Made by a program: the position numbers and the translations under genes. 64,000 bases of DNA from Streptomyces sp. NBC_01198 (GTDB taxonomy: Bacteria; Actinomycetota; Actinomycetes; Streptomycetales; Streptomycetaceae): positions 4,347,001 through 4,411,000 of the forward strand of contig NZ_CP108568.1 in assembly GCF_036010485.1 (NCBI RefSeq). The letters are read 5' to 3'. This document shows, one piece after another, positions 26,505 to 35,525 of the stretch. The notes beneath the pieces were generated by a model, which had not been told where the DNA came from, ran no database searches, and saw nothing but the letters and a program-made list of their open reading frames with translations. Position 1 is the first letter of the stretch. Each line of letters begins with the position of its first letter.

Positions 26505-27308
26505 ATGGCTGACCAGGACGTGGAACGGGGCCGCCGGTCGCGGGTGTTCGGCACGGTGGCCGAGGAGTACGCGCGGCTGCGGCCGCCGCCGTGCGAGGCG
26601 GCCGTGGACTGGCTGCTGCCGGACGGCGCCGGGCGGGTGCTCGACCTGGCGGCCGGCGCCGGGACCCTCACCGCGCTGCTCGCCGCACGGGTGCCCGAGG
26701 TGACGGCGGTGGAGCCGGACGGCCGGATGCGGGCGGTGCTCGCGGGGCGCTGCCCCGGCGCCACGGTGCTCGACGGCACCGCCGAGTCGCTGCCGCTGGC
26801 CGACGGCGGCTTCGACGCGGTGGTCGTCGCGTCCGCCTGGCACTGGTTCGACCCCGTCCTGGCCGTTCCCGAGATCGCCCGGGTGCTGCGGCCAGGCGGC
26901 CGGCTGGGCGTGGTGTGGAACAGCCTGGACGCCTCGGTGCCGTGGGTGGCCGACTGGTACGCGCTGCTCCGCCCCGAGCACGCGGCGGCGCCGCAGGAGA
27001 CCCGCCGTCAGGAGGGCCGCGGCCCGCACCTGCGCGCCGACCTGGGCGGCCCGGACTCGCCGTTCGGCGAGGTCGAGGAGAGCTCCTTCAGCTGCACGCG
27101 GCGCAGCACCGCGGCCGAGGCAGCCGCGCTGCTGGGCACCTACAGCCGCGTCATCATGCTGCCCGCCGAGGAGCGGCAACAACTGCTGGGCCGGGCCGAG
27201 GGGCGGCTGCGCGAGCGCCTCGGCCTGAGTGGCGACGAGGAGTTCGACCTGCCCTTCCGCTCCCTGTGCTGGCGCACCTCCCGCCCCGCGGACCCGGCGC
27301 CGCACTGA
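26505..27308 (+). CDS. Class I SAM-dependent methyltransferase
   Basis: A 267-residue Rossmann-fold methyltransferase. Motif I is VLDLAAGAGTLTALLA (about 46-61). The acidic residue after strand 2 is in AVEPDGRM. Motif II/III is GGFDAVVVASAWHWFDP and VLRPGGRLGVVWN. This belongs to the UbiE-like Methyltransf_11 group, typical of small-molecule methylation. Substrate unknown. ATG 26505 follows CAGGAGAAC. It converges on the MFS gene across a small hairpin. Confidence 0.87.
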   Translation: MADQDVERGRRSRVFGTVAEEYARLRPPPCEAAVDWLLPDGAGRVLDLAAGAGTLTALLAARVPEVTAVEPDGRMRAVLAGRCPGATVLDGTAESLPLADGGFDAVVVASAWHWFDPVLAVPEIARVLRPGGRLGVVWNSLDASVPWVADWYALLRPEHAAAPQETRRQEGRGPHLRADLGGPDSPFGEVEESSFSCTRRSTAAEAAALLGTYSRVIMLPAEERQQLLGRAEGRLRERLGLSGDEEFDLPFRSLCWRTSRPADPAPH

Positions 27309-27376
27309 GGGATCCGTCGCGCGGGGAGTGCCCCCGCCGCCCCACCGCCCGGAGGCCGGGAACACCGGGTGGGCCC

Positions 27377-27399
27377 TGCGCCGGATTCGGCCCGGCGCA
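27377..27399. terminator. 8-bp hairpin between convergent genes
   Basis: TGCGCCGG at 27377-27384 pairs with 27392-27399 across a 7-base loop. Its position between the stops at 27308 and 27409 suits a bidirectional terminator. There is no U run, as usual in this GC range. Confidence 0.45.
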
Positions 27400-27408
27400 C
27401 CGCGGCGC

Positions 27409-28884
27409 CTACGGGCAGTTCTCCTCGTCCAGGTCCGTGTTCTTCCTGAACCGGGCGAAGAGCGGCGGGGAGTACCAGCCGGGACGCTCGCCGGCCATCC
27501 AGTCCTCCACCGACGGCTCCGGCGGGCGCACCCCGCTGGCCACGTAGAGGCCCGCGCCGATCACCCCGCCCGCGACGGCGAGCCCGAAGCAGATCCACAG
27601 GGCCGTGCGCGTACCCGAGTCGATGCTGTTGCCGACGGTGGCGGCGATGTAGATCAGGATCGGGGCGATCAGGAACGCCGCCACGGCCCGCAGCAGCTCG
27701 ATGATCGCGAAGACGCGCTGCACGTTGTTGGAGCGCAGCGAGAAACCGGCGATGAACAGCGCGGGGACGACCGAGGAGCCGACGCCGATGCCGATCAGCC
27801 CGGAGCCCACGGCGGTGAGCGCGTCCGTGGGCGGCTTGGACGCGTTCATCACCAGGATGCCCGCGACCAGGAGGGTCAGGCCGACGAGGACGAAGTAGTG
27901 CAGCAGGCGGGTGTGGAAGACGGCGCCGAAGATGAAGGCGGTGAGCACCGCGCCGCCGAACTCCGGCAGGTAGAGCAGCCCCAGGTGCAGCGGCGAGAGG
28001 TGGTGCGAGAGCGAGGTCAGGGTCAGCGAGATCGCCGACACCGAGGCGGCCGCGGCGCAGATGGCGGCGATGATGCCGGCCACCGGGAGCGTGCTGACCA
28101 GGCTGCGCACGCACAGCAGCGGGTTCTTGGCCGTGTACTCGTGGACGAACAGGATGATGATCAGCAGCAGCCCGCCGAGCAGCGGCCCGGCCGCGGTGGG
28201 GTCGAGGAAGCGGTGGGTGAGCAGCCGCGAGGCGCCGAAGAACGCGGACGCGCAGCCGAGGCTGGCCAGGCCCAGCGCGATGTAGTCGATCGGCGCGTCC
28301 GGGTTGACCGGCGGGGTGTCACGGAAGGTCAGCAGGGACAGCGCGAGCGCCGCCGCGGCGATTCCTGCGATGATCCAGAACAGCGGCCGCCATCCGTGGT
28401 AGTTGGCCTGGATGCCGCCGACGACCGGCCCGAGCGCCACCGCGCCGAAGATGCAGACGTTCAGGATCACCGCGGTCTCGCGCAGCCTGGCGACCGGGTA
28501 GTCGATGATCAGCGGCGGTACGGCCGCGATCAGCAGCAGGCTGGTGCACAGGCCTTGCAGGACGTGGCCGATGATGAACATCGTCGGGTCGACCGCCGCC
28601 GCCGTGAGCACCGAGCCGATGACCAGCAGGCTGCCGTAGACGATCAGCATGCGCCGCTGGTGCAGATGCTGGGCGAACTGCACGGCAAGGACGGTGCCGA
28701 CCGCGTATCCGGCGTTGGCCATGCCCGAGGTGATGCTCATGGCCTGCAGGCTCATGCCCAGCTCGTGGGCGATGACCGGCGTGATGGGCCCCAGCGCCGC
28801 CGAGAGTGCCAGGTAGGGGACCAGGGCGAAAACGACCATCGCCGCCACCACGGGATAACGGCCGGCCAGCGGACCTTGTCGCAT
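27409..28884 (-). CDS. MFS transporter
   Basis: A 491-residue membrane protein with about 14 hydrophobic segments from residue 10 onward, the drug/H+ antiporter DHA2-like layout. The segment PVVAAMVVFALVPYLALSAAL begins the first helix. A motif-A-like loop is modified (FAQHLHQRRMLIVYG). The C-terminal tail is soluble and charged (RKNTDLDEENCP). GAGGAG ten bases before ATG 28884 supports this start over one 26 residues upstream. The exported substrate is unknown. It follows the sugar permease genes on the same strand but is separated by a hairpin. Confidence 0.85.
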   Translation of the reverse strand: MRQGPLAGRYPVVAAMVVFALVPYLALSAALGPITPVIAHELGMSLQAMSITSGMANAGYAVGTVLAVQFAQHLHQRRMLIVYGSLLVIGSVLTAAAVDPTMFIIGHVLQGLCTSLLLIAAVPPLIIDYPVARLRETAVILNVCIFGAVALGPVVGGIQANYHGWRPLFWIIAGIAAAALALSLLTFRDTPPVNPDAPIDYIALGLASLGCASAFFGASRLLTHRFLDPTAAGPLLGGLLLIIILFVHEYTAKNPLLCVRSLVSTLPVAGIIAAICAAAASVSAISLTLTSLSHHLSPLHLGLLYLPEFGGAVLTAFIFGAVFHTRLLHYFVLVGLTLLVAGILVMNASKPPTDALTAVGSGLIGIGVGSSVVPALFIAGFSLRSNNVQRVFAIIELLRAVAAFLIAPILIYIAATVGNSIDSGTRTALWICFGLAVAGGVIGAGLYVASGVRPPEPSVEDWMAGERPGWYSPPLFARFRKNTDLDEENCP

Positions 28885-28996
28885 CGGTCGAATTCTCCTC
28901 GTTCGGCGGGAAAAGCGGCGTTCAGTCACCATGGTGAACCGCCGCCGCCGCTCTCCCGCCAAGCGCAGCCGTTGAAGTCACCCGATCGACACGTGT

Positions 28997-29021
28997 GCCC
29001 CGGCCGCCTGGCGGTCGGGGC
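28997..29021. terminator. Hairpin after the sugar ABC operon
   Basis: GCCCCGGCCGCC (28997-29008) pairs with 29010-29021 at 11 of 12 positions. A 14-bp tandem repeat, CCTGCGTGTCGCGG twice, follows at 29021-29048. It separates the ABC operon from the MFS gene. Confidence 0.5.
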
Positions 29022-29058
29022 CTGCGTGTCGCGGCCTGCGTGTCGCGGGGTGCGCGGG

Positions 29059-29871
29059 TCAGCCCTTGACCGCGCCGGAGAGCATGCCGCGCAGGAACTG
29101 CCGCTGGAAGAACAGGTAGAGGATCACCACGGGCAGCGAGATGATCACCGCGGCCGCCGCCAGCAGGTTGACGTGGACCATGTAGCGCCCGGAGAAGGCG
29201 CCCAGGCCGAGCGTCAGGGGCTGGTGGGCGGGGTCGGACACCAGGATCAGCGAGAGGAAGTAGTCGTTCCAGGTCCACATGAAGCTGAGCAGGACCAGCG
29301 TCATGACCGCGGGCTTGGCGATGGGCAGGTAGATCCGCCACAGCGAGGTCCAGGAGTTGGCGCCGTCCATCTGCGCGGACTCCCCGATGCTGACCGGGAT
29401 GGAGCGGAAGGCGGCCCGCATCCAGAAGGCGCCGAAGCCGACGCCCATGCCCACATGGGCCAGGATGATGCCCTGGTAGGTGTCGGTCAGCCCCTCGGAC
29501 TGGAAGTCGTAGTAGAGCGGGACGATGATCGCCTCCATCGGGATCATCAGCCCGAAGAGCATCAGCGGGAAGAGCAGCCTCTCGCCGACCACGCCGAGCA
29601 CTCCGAAGGCGTAGCCGCTGAGGATGGCGAGCACCGTCGAGAGGACCACCGCGGAGCCGGTGATGATCAGGCTGGACTTCAGGTACTGGCTGAAGTCGGC
29701 CTGCTGCCAGGCGTCGGTGAAGTTGGACCAGCTCAGGTGGCCGAGGTCCAGCGTGCCCGAGGTGTTCGGGCTGACCGCGACGCCGAGGATCCAGAGCACG
29801 GGGAAGAGCACCGCCGCGGCCAGCAGGGTCAGGACGGCGTAGTTGAAGACCTTTTCCCGGTTGGAGATCAT
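29059..29871 (-). CDS. Carbohydrate ABC transporter permease (MalG-type)
   Basis: A 270-residue inner-membrane permease with six hydrophobic segments. The EAA loop reads ESAQMDGANSWTSLWRIYLPIAKPA, the contact to the ATPase. The C-terminal FFQRQFLRGMLSGAVKG is typical of the MalG group. ATG 29871 overlaps the stop of the upstream permease (ATGA), so the two are co-translated. No ATP-binding subunit is encoded in the window; in streptomycetes the shared ATPase MsiK often energises such transporters. Confidence 0.9.
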   Translation of the reverse strand: MISNREKVFNYAVLTLLAAAVLFPVLWILGVAVSPNTSGTLDLGHLSWSNFTDAWQQADFSQYLKSSLIITGSAVVLSTVLAILSGYAFGVLGVVGERLLFPLMLFGLMIPMEAIIVPLYYDFQSEGLTDTYQGIILAHVGMGVGFGAFWMRAAFRSIPVSIGESAQMDGANSWTSLWRIYLPIAKPAVMTLVLLSFMWTWNDYFLSLILVSDPAHQPLTLGLGAFSGRYMVHVNLLAAAAVIISLPVVILYLFFQRQFLRGMLSGAVKG

Positions 29872-30842
29872 CAGTCGTCACCTTCGGAGATCTTGACCAC
29901 GACCAGCGAGACGACCAGCGAGACCACGGCGAGCACGACGCCGATCGCGCAGGCCGCACCGACGTCCGGATTGGCGAAGGCGCGCTGGTAGAGGACCACG
30001 GTCGGGGTGATGGTCGATGTCCCTGGGCCGCCCTTGGTGGTGAGCCAGACGATGTCGAAGACCCTGATGGCCCCCAGCATCGTCAGCGTCAGCACCACCG
30101 CGAGCTGGCCGCGCAGACCCGGCAGCGTCACCGTGAAGAACTCCCGCAGGGCGCCGGCGCCGTCCATCCGGGCGGCGTCGTAGAGCTCGCTCGGGATGTT
30201 CTGGATGCCGGCCGCGAAGAGCACCATGCACAGCCCGTACGCCGCCCAGGTCCCGGCCAGGCCGAGGGCGGGCAGCGCCCAGGTGTAGTCGCCGAGCCAG
30301 CCGCGGGCCAGGCTGCCGAGGCCCACTGCCCTGAGCACCGAGTCGATCGGGCCGTCCGGGGCGTAGATGCGCTTCCACACCACCGCGGCGACGGCCGGGG
30401 TGAGCACCTGGGGCAGGAAGAGCACCCAGCGGTAGACGGCGGCGCCGCGCACCTCCTTGCGCGCGGTGAGCGCGGCGCTCGCCATGCCCAGGAGGATCGG
30501 CAGCAGGGAGAAGAAGGCGATGAAGAACAGCGTGTGCGCGACCGCACGGCGCAGCGTCGGGTCGTGCAGGAAGCCGGTGTAGTTGGAGAACCCGGCGTTG
30601 GTCGCGGCGGTGACCCCGTCCCAGTGGACGAAGGACAGCCGCACCCCCTGACCGGCGGGCAGCAGCACCACGAACGCGTAGATCAGCAGCGCGGGGCTGA
30701 GGTAGACCAGCCCCAGCCAGCGGCGCCGCCGCCGGTAGGGGGCCGTCGTGCGGCTCCCCGAGGGGCGCCCGGGGCGGCCGGCGGCCGCCCCGGTATGCCC
30801 CGCGGCGGCGCCGCGGGTGCGGCTCTCGCGGACAGTGGACAC
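29871..30842 (-). CDS. Carbohydrate ABC transporter permease (MalF-type)
   Basis: A 323-residue permease. A Gly/Pro/Arg-rich cytosolic tail (1-40) is followed by six membrane segments, the first in GLVYLSPALLIYAFVVLLPAG. The EAA loop is ELYDAARMDGAGALREFFTVTLPGL. GTG 30842 follows GAGG by five bases and lies two bases after the binding-protein stop, indicating a single operon. The longer upstream frame overlaps the binding-protein gene antisense-free but out of frame and is not used. It partners the MalG-type protein. Confidence 0.9.
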   Translation of the reverse strand: MSTVRESRTRGAAAGHTGAAAGRPGRPSGSRTTAPYRRRRRWLGLVYLSPALLIYAFVVLLPAGQGVRLSFVHWDGVTAATNAGFSNYTGFLHDPTLRRAVAHTLFFIAFFSLLPILLGMASAALTARKEVRGAAVYRWVLFLPQVLTPAVAAVVWKRIYAPDGPIDSVLRAVGLGSLARGWLGDYTWALPALGLAGTWAAYGLCMVLFAAGIQNIPSELYDAARMDGAGALREFFTVTLPGLRGQLAVVLTLTMLGAIRVFDIVWLTTKGGPGTSTITPTVVLYQRAFANPDVGAACAIGVVLAVVSLVVSLVVVKISEGDD

Positions 30843-30844
30843 CG

Positions 30845-32221
30845 TTACCTCGCCAGCGTCTTCACGAAGGCGGCGTCGTTCTGCTCGGCCGCGGAGACCA
30901 CCGCGGCGGGCGTGGTCTTGCCGGCGAGCATGTCCTGCATGGTGGTGTTGATGGTGTTCAGCAGCGTCGGCGTGGACCAGTCCACGTAGGGCACCGAGGT
31001 GCCGTCGGTGGTGACCTGCTGGGCGATGGCCACGTCGTCGGTGAACAGCGGGTCGTCGGCGGGGGCCTTCACCTCCGGGTGCAGCAGCGGCATCGTGCCG
31101 TTCTGCACCGCGAGCTGGGCGGCCTGCGCGCCGGCGGCGAAGTTGAGGAAGGCCGCGGCGGCGTCGGCGTGCTTGGACTTGGAGGAGATGGAGAAGTTCG
31201 TCGCCGAGGAGGCGGTGGCGATCGGCTTGCCGCCGTCGGACCGCGGCAGGATGAAGGAGCCGAAGTTCTTCGACTGGCCGGCCTTGAGCGGCAGCGACCC
31301 GGAGTAGTCGAAGTGGAAGAGCCCCTGGCCGTTGACGAAGTTCTGGGCGGCGTCCGCGGAGGCGACGCCGGCGTAGTCCTTGGTCAGATACCCCTTGTCG
31401 GACCACTGCTTGAAGGTGGAGACCGCCTGCGGGAAGCCGGTGTCGGCGATCTTCACCTGGCCCTGCGAGTAGACGAAGTCGGAGATCTTGCGCTGGTCGC
31501 CGAGGGCGTTCATCAGCGAGAAGAGCGGCTGGGTGACCCCGCCCTGGTCGACGTTGCCCAGCGATATCCCGGTGAGCCCGGCCGCCTTGGCCTTGGCCAG
31601 GTCGGCCTGGAAGTCCGCGAAGCTGTGCGGGATGCCGGCGCCTATCTGCTTGAGCAGGTCGCGGTTGTAGTAGACCTCGATCAGCGAGGCGCGGGCGACG
31701 GGGGCGCCGAACATCGAGCCGATGCCCATCTCGGTGCCGTCCGGGCTGAACTCGTGCTCGCTGGTGATCGCCTGCGGGAAGGACGTCTTCCATCCGTAGG
31801 CCTTGGCGTAGTTGTCCAGGTTGAGCACCAGCCCGCCGCGGACCAGGGTGCCGAGCGACTGCCAGCCGTTGTTGGCCGGGACGATGTCCGGCGGGTTGGC
31901 GGACTTCAGCTTCAGCGGGAGGGCGGCCATCACGTCGCCCCAGGGCAGTGAGGTGCGGTTGATGGTGATATTGGGGTACTTGTGCTCGAATGCCGAGACC
32001 ACCGAGCTCATCCAGGCGTTGTCGGTGCCGCCGGAGAAGTAGTCGAGCACCTGCAGTTTGACCTTGCCCATGGAGGCGGGGTCGGTGGCGACCGGCCCTG
32101 CCTTGGTGCTGTTCCCGGAGGCGCCTGCGTTGGTTCCCGGCATGCAGCCGGAGAGCAGTGCCGTCATCACGACCGGAACCAGCGTGGCGCCGATCCGCCC
32201 TGTTGTCCTGCGCGAGACCAC
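30845..32221 (-). CDS. Sugar ABC transporter substrate-binding lipoprotein
   Basis: A 458-residue extracellular binding protein. The lipoprotein signal ends at LLSGC (Cys about 26), then a Ser/Thr-rich linker. The mature part has the family-1 fold, with VKLQVLDYFSGGTDNAWMS, NITINRTSLPWGDV and PDIVPANNGWQSLG near the N-terminus and YNRDLLKQIGAGIPHSF in the middle. GTG 32221 follows AGGAGA by five bases. It is the first gene of the operon with two permeases, divergent from a GntR-type regulator that probably controls it. Confidence 0.9.
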   Translation of the reverse strand: MVSRRTTGRIGATLVPVVMTALLSGCMPGTNAGASGNSTKAGPVATDPASMGKVKLQVLDYFSGGTDNAWMSSVVSAFEHKYPNITINRTSLPWGDVMAALPLKLKSANPPDIVPANNGWQSLGTLVRGGLVLNLDNYAKAYGWKTSFPQAITSEHEFSPDGTEMGIGSMFGAPVARASLIEVYYNRDLLKQIGAGIPHSFADFQADLAKAKAAGLTGISLGNVDQGGVTQPLFSLMNALGDQRKISDFVYSQGQVKIADTGFPQAVSTFKQWSDKGYLTKDYAGVASADAAQNFVNGQGLFHFDYSGSLPLKAGQSKNFGSFILPRSDGGKPIATASSATNFSISSKSKHADAAAAFLNFAAGAQAAQLAVQNGTMPLLHPEVKAPADDPLFTDDVAIAQQVTTDGTSVPYVDWSTPTLLNTINTTMQDMLAGKTTPAAVVSAAEQNDAAFVKTLAR

Positions 32222-32275
32222 GATGTCTCCTGTCGTCGGTGGACGTTTGGTGTCCGCGGGGGTACCGCGAGCCTA

Positions 32276-32289
32276 GGACTGGCAGACCA
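32276..32289. promoter_or_regulatory. Candidate operator upstream of the binding-protein gene
   Basis: On the minus strand this site reads TGGTCTGCCAGTCC. A close relative, TGGTCTGACTGGTCC, lies upstream of the NagB-like gene at 36389-36403. Both precede genes likely controlled by the GntR/UTRA protein encoded here. One base of spacing differs. Assignment is inference. Confidence 0.4.
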
Positions 32290-32368
32290 ATTAGTCCAGA
32301 TCTCCGGGAGCTGGTTTGTTTTTACCTATCTGGCTCTCCTGGTCCGGTCCCCTTGCTATCGTTGGGGG

Positions 32369-33109
32369 ATGACAACCATCGGCGAGGACGTCGGAGCGGG
32401 GGCGGCGGTCACCCAGACCTACCGCCGGCTGAGCGAGGCTTTGCGGCGGGGCGCGTTCCCGGCGGGTGGACGGCTGCCGGGGGAGCGGGATCTGGCGGGG
32501 AGTCTGGGCGTGAGCCGTTCGACGCTCCGCCAGGCTCTCGGGCGGCTCGCCGACGAGGGAAAACTCGAACGCTCCTCGCAGCGCGGCTGGTTCGTGCGCA
32601 ACGCGGTGGTCGGCGAACCGCCGAGCACCCTGCAGAGCTTCTCCGAGATGGCCCGCGCCCGCGGGCTGCGGGCGCGGTCGAGGATCCTCAGGCACCGGAG
32701 CCGCGCCGCCACCTTCGAGGAGGCCGAGCAGCTCGGTATCGCCCCGGCCGCGCGGGTGTTGGACCTGCGCAGGCTGCGCAGCCTGGACGACGTCCCGGTG
32801 TGCGTGGACAGCAGTGTCGTCGTCCTCGGCCTCGCCCCGGGACTGGACTCACTGGACCTCACCGACCGATCGCTCTACGAGTCCCTGGAGCAGGAGTGCG
32901 GGCTGCGGATCGCCCGCAGTTCGTACACCGTCCGGGCCGAGGCGGCCGACGAGCCCACCGCCGAGCTGCTGTTGATTGAGCCGGGGGCGCCGGTGCTGGT
33001 CGGCGAGGAGACCACCTACACCGAGGACGGCGCCACCGTGCTGACCGGCCGGATGACCTACCGCAGCGACGCCTACCGCTTCCAGGCGGATCTCTTCCGC
33101 GTCATCTGA
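32369..33109 (+). CDS. GntR family regulator with UTRA domain (HutC/DasR-like)
   Basis: A 246-residue regulator. The winged helix covers about residues 15-80 (GGRLPGERDLAGSLGVSRSTLRQALGRL). The UTRA ligand domain covers 90-243 (SRILRHRSRAATFEEAEQLGI, ending YRSDAYRFQADLFRV). The HutC/DasR subfamily binds phosphorylated amino sugars or histidine-pathway metabolites. It is placed between two minus-strand sugar operons, diverging from the transporter, so it is the likely local repressor. ATG 32369 directly follows GTTGGGGG, a very short spacing; weakly led or leaderless translation is possible. Confidence 0.9.
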   Translation: MTTIGEDVGAGAAVTQTYRRLSEALRRGAFPAGGRLPGERDLAGSLGVSRSTLRQALGRLADEGKLERSSQRGWFVRNAVVGEPPSTLQSFSEMARARGLRARSRILRHRSRAATFEEAEQLGIAPAARVLDLRRLRSLDDVPVCVDSSVVVLGLAPGLDSLDLTDRSLYESLEQECGLRIARSSYTVRAEAADEPTAELLLIEPGAPVLVGEETTYTEDGATVLTGRMTYRSDAYRFQADLFRVI

Positions 33110-33139
33110 ACCGCGGCGCGGGCCGGCCGGCCTGACCGC

Positions 33140-34162
33140 TCAGGTGGCCAGGAAGTCCGCGGGCGGCATGGTCCGCGCCACCCGGGCCGCCACGGCCTCG
33201 GTCACCCGCACGCCGCTCTCGGCGAGCGCGTCGAGCAGCGCCCCCGCCACCGGCGGCAGGACGCTGCGGTGCGGCACCGCGTGCGGTACGTGCGCCGGCA
33301 GTTCCGCGAGCAGCGCCGCCGCGACGGGCGATCCCGGCGCCATCAGCACCGAGCCGGACAGCACCACGTCCACCGGGGCGCCGGCCGCGGCCAGTCCGGT
33401 GAAGCGGGCGGCCACGCCCGCGTAGGAGGCCATGTAGCGCCCCTGGGCGCGCACGATGTCGCCCGCCACCTGGTCGCCGCCCTGGGCCGTCGCGGTGACG
33501 ACCCGGGCGCAACGGGTGCGGTCCCGGTGCCCGGCCCGCCCCTCGCGGCGGGTCAGCCAGTGGTTGAGCTCCGCGGCGGAGGGCTTGTCGAAGTAGTCGA
33601 GCAGCGCCCGGGTCAGCGCGGTCGGCGGGGCGAGGCCCAGCTCGGCGAGGAAGACGGCCTTGAGCGCCTCGTTGGCCAGGCCGATGGCGCCCATCGCGTG
33701 CTGGCCCCACCACCCCATGTCCCACAGCTCGCCGTTCGGCCCGCGGGCGGCGATCGCGGCGGCCGTCCCGCCCGCCAGCGCGATGCCGACGCCCGAGGGC
33801 GCCCCGCAACGGATGGCCGCGTAGCCGTCGTTGAGGATGCTGCGCCGCTCCAGTGCGGGCTGCCGCCGGCTCAGTGCCGCGTCCCAGTAGGCCGCGTCCT
33901 CCGGCCAGTCGACACCGGCCAGCCGGAAGGCCGCGCCGGCCGGCGCGGCCTGACCGGCGCCCGCCTGGGCCAGCGCCCCGGCGATCGCCGACATCACCTC
34001 GTCGACCGCCGCCTCCGCGGTGGGCGCGCCGTAGATGTCGCCGATGCCGGAGCGCCCGGCGCCCACCACCTCGCCCGAGGCGGTGGACACCAGTGCGGCG
34101 GTCTTGCTGTTGCCCGCGTCGACGCCGAGATACAGCGCTCCCGCGGTGGCCGGGTCCGTCAC
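33140..34162 (-). CDS. N-acetylglucosamine kinase-like (BadF/BadG/BcrA/BcrD) ATPase
   Basis: A 340-residue ASKHA-fold kinase. The phosphate-1 motif is LGVDAGNSKTAALV (residues 10-23). A GIALAGGTAAAI strand and an adenosine-type VVLSGSVLMAPGSP motif follow. The family includes GlcNAc kinases of the NagK type. GTG 34162 overlaps the GH4 stop (GTGA), so it is co-translated with it. The likely role is phosphorylating imported amino sugar before cleavage or deamination. Substrate is inferred from neighbours only. Confidence 0.83.
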   Translation of the reverse strand: MTDPATAGALYLGVDAGNSKTAALVSTASGEVVGAGRSGIGDIYGAPTAEAAVDEVMSAIAGALAQAGAGQAAPAGAAFRLAGVDWPEDAAYWDAALSRRQPALERRSILNDGYAAIRCGAPSGVGIALAGGTAAAIAARGPNGELWDMGWWGQHAMGAIGLANEALKAVFLAELGLAPPTALTRALLDYFDKPSAAELNHWLTRREGRAGHRDRTRCARVVTATAQGGDQVAGDIVRAQGRYMASYAGVAARFTGLAAAGAPVDVVLSGSVLMAPGSPVAAALLAELPAHVPHAVPHRSVLPPVAGALLDALAESGVRVTEAVAARVARTMPPADFLAT

Positions 34163-35460
34163 GGGAGCAGCCGCTCCGGCAGCCACGCGGACTGGGCCGC
34201 GGCCAGCTCGGCGTACATCGCCTCCGCGACGCTCAGCGAGGGCACCAGCGGGTTGGCCATCAGCGCGCGGACGGCGTCGGCGGCAGTGCCCTCCCACGCG
34301 GCCTTGGCGGTGAGGATCTGGTACTCGGCGAGCTGCTGGGTGATGCCCACGACCGAGTGCGGCAGCGGCTTCTGCGACTCGGGGTGGAATCCCTTGCCGT
34401 CGACGGTGCCCCACAGCTCGACCACGGTGGAGTCGGCGAAACCGGGCAGCCAGCCGCCGGTGTTGGTGATGTTGAACGGCAGGCGGGTCGCGGCGTCGTT
34501 GTAGTACGCGCTGATCGCGTCGATGGCGAGCTCAAGCTCGTGGATGCCGCCGCGGGATCGGCCCTGCTCCAGCCGGGGTGCGTCGGCGACCGCCTGCTCG
34601 CGGTAGTGCTCCCAGTAGTCGGGCAGCGAGTCCATGATGATCTCGGAGCGGGTCTTGGCCGCCAGTTGGTGCTCCCGCAGGATCTCGTCGCGGAAGTAGT
34701 AGTAGTTGAAGTAGTCGGACGGGATGGACTCCATCGCGACGGCCAGGTGCAGCGCGCGCAGCCCGTTGACGTCGTCTGTCGGCTTGCCCTTCAGCGCCTC
34801 GTAGCGCTCGCGCAGGATCGGGAAGGCGTCCTGGCCGTCGTAAGTGGCCTCGTTGGACCAGCAGTTGTGGTTGATGCCGACCAGGTTCGCCTTGAGCTTG
34901 GCGGGGTCCAGGCCCGCGGCCTTGGCGACCACCGGCGGGAAGACGATCGGGCCCTCGCAGAAGGAGGCGATCGGGATGTCGGTGTAGTCGGAGACGGCCT
35001 GCGAGACGATGTTGACCGGGTTGGTGTAGTTGAAGATCCGTGCGCGGGGCGCCACGTCGGCGAGGTTGGCGCACAGCTCCTTGATCACCTGGACCGAGCG
35101 CAGCGCCATCATCATGCCGCCGGGGCCCTGCGTCTCCTGGCCGATGACGCCGTACTTCAGCGGGATGCGCTCGTCGATGGCGCGGGCGCCGAAGCCGCCG
35201 GGACGGAAGCTGGAGAGCACCGCGTCGACGTCCCGCAGGCCTTCGCGCTGGTCGGTGGTGGCGGTGACGGTGATGTCCAGGCCGGACGTGCGGATCAGCT
35301 GCTCGGTGAGCGTCCTGACCACTTCGAGGTGGTCGGGGTCGAGGTCGATCAGCACGAACTCCGAGCCGTCGAACTCGTTGCCGTGGTGCATGAACGAGGC
35401 CATCGTTCCGGGAGCGCGTGAGGAGCCGCCACCGAGGTAAGCAATCTTGACGCGGGCCAT
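34159..35460 (-). CDS. GH4 family 6-phospho-beta-glucosidase-like enzyme
   Basis: A 433-residue glycoside hydrolase family 4 enzyme, using NAD+ and Mn2+ through an oxidation-elimination mechanism. The dinucleotide motif is KIAYLGGGSSRAPG (residues 4-17). FNYTNPVNIVSQAV and GINHNCW (about 199-205) carry metal and substrate residues. It is known to cleave 6-phosphoglycosides, normally made by PTS uptake. Here the supply route appears to be an ABC transporter plus kinase. GGAGG precedes ATG 35460. Second gene of the operon. Confidence 0.9.
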   Translation of the reverse strand: MARVKIAYLGGGSSRAPGTMASFMHHGNEFDGSEFVLIDLDPDHLEVVRTLTEQLIRTSGLDITVTATTDQREGLRDVDAVLSSFRPGGFGARAIDERIPLKYGVIGQETQGPGGMMMALRSVQVIKELCANLADVAPRARIFNYTNPVNIVSQAVSDYTDIPIASFCEGPIVFPPVVAKAAGLDPAKLKANLVGINHNCWSNEATYDGQDAFPILRERYEALKGKPTDDVNGLRALHLAVAMESIPSDYFNYYYFRDEILREHQLAAKTRSEIIMDSLPDYWEHYREQAVADAPRLEQGRSRGGIHELELAIDAISAYYNDAATRLPFNITNTGGWLPGFADSTVVELWGTVDGKGFHPESQKPLPHSVVGITQQLAEYQILTAKAAWEGTAADAVRALMANPLVPSLSVAEAMYAELAAAQSAWLPERLLP

Positions 35461-35525
35461 CGATCCTCCAGGATCTGGTTGGGTTCCGGATACCCGGGTG
35501 TCCGGAGAGGTGGGGTGTGCGTGCG

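Noticed and set aside
29021..29048. 14-bp direct repeat as a possible attachment site
   Set aside because: The copies are immediately adjacent, with no integrase or element between or beside them.
27229..29991. 920-residue open frame antisense to the MFS and permease genes
   Set aside because: It has extreme Asp/Gln/Arg/Gly composition and no domain, and overlaps well-supported genes on the other strand.
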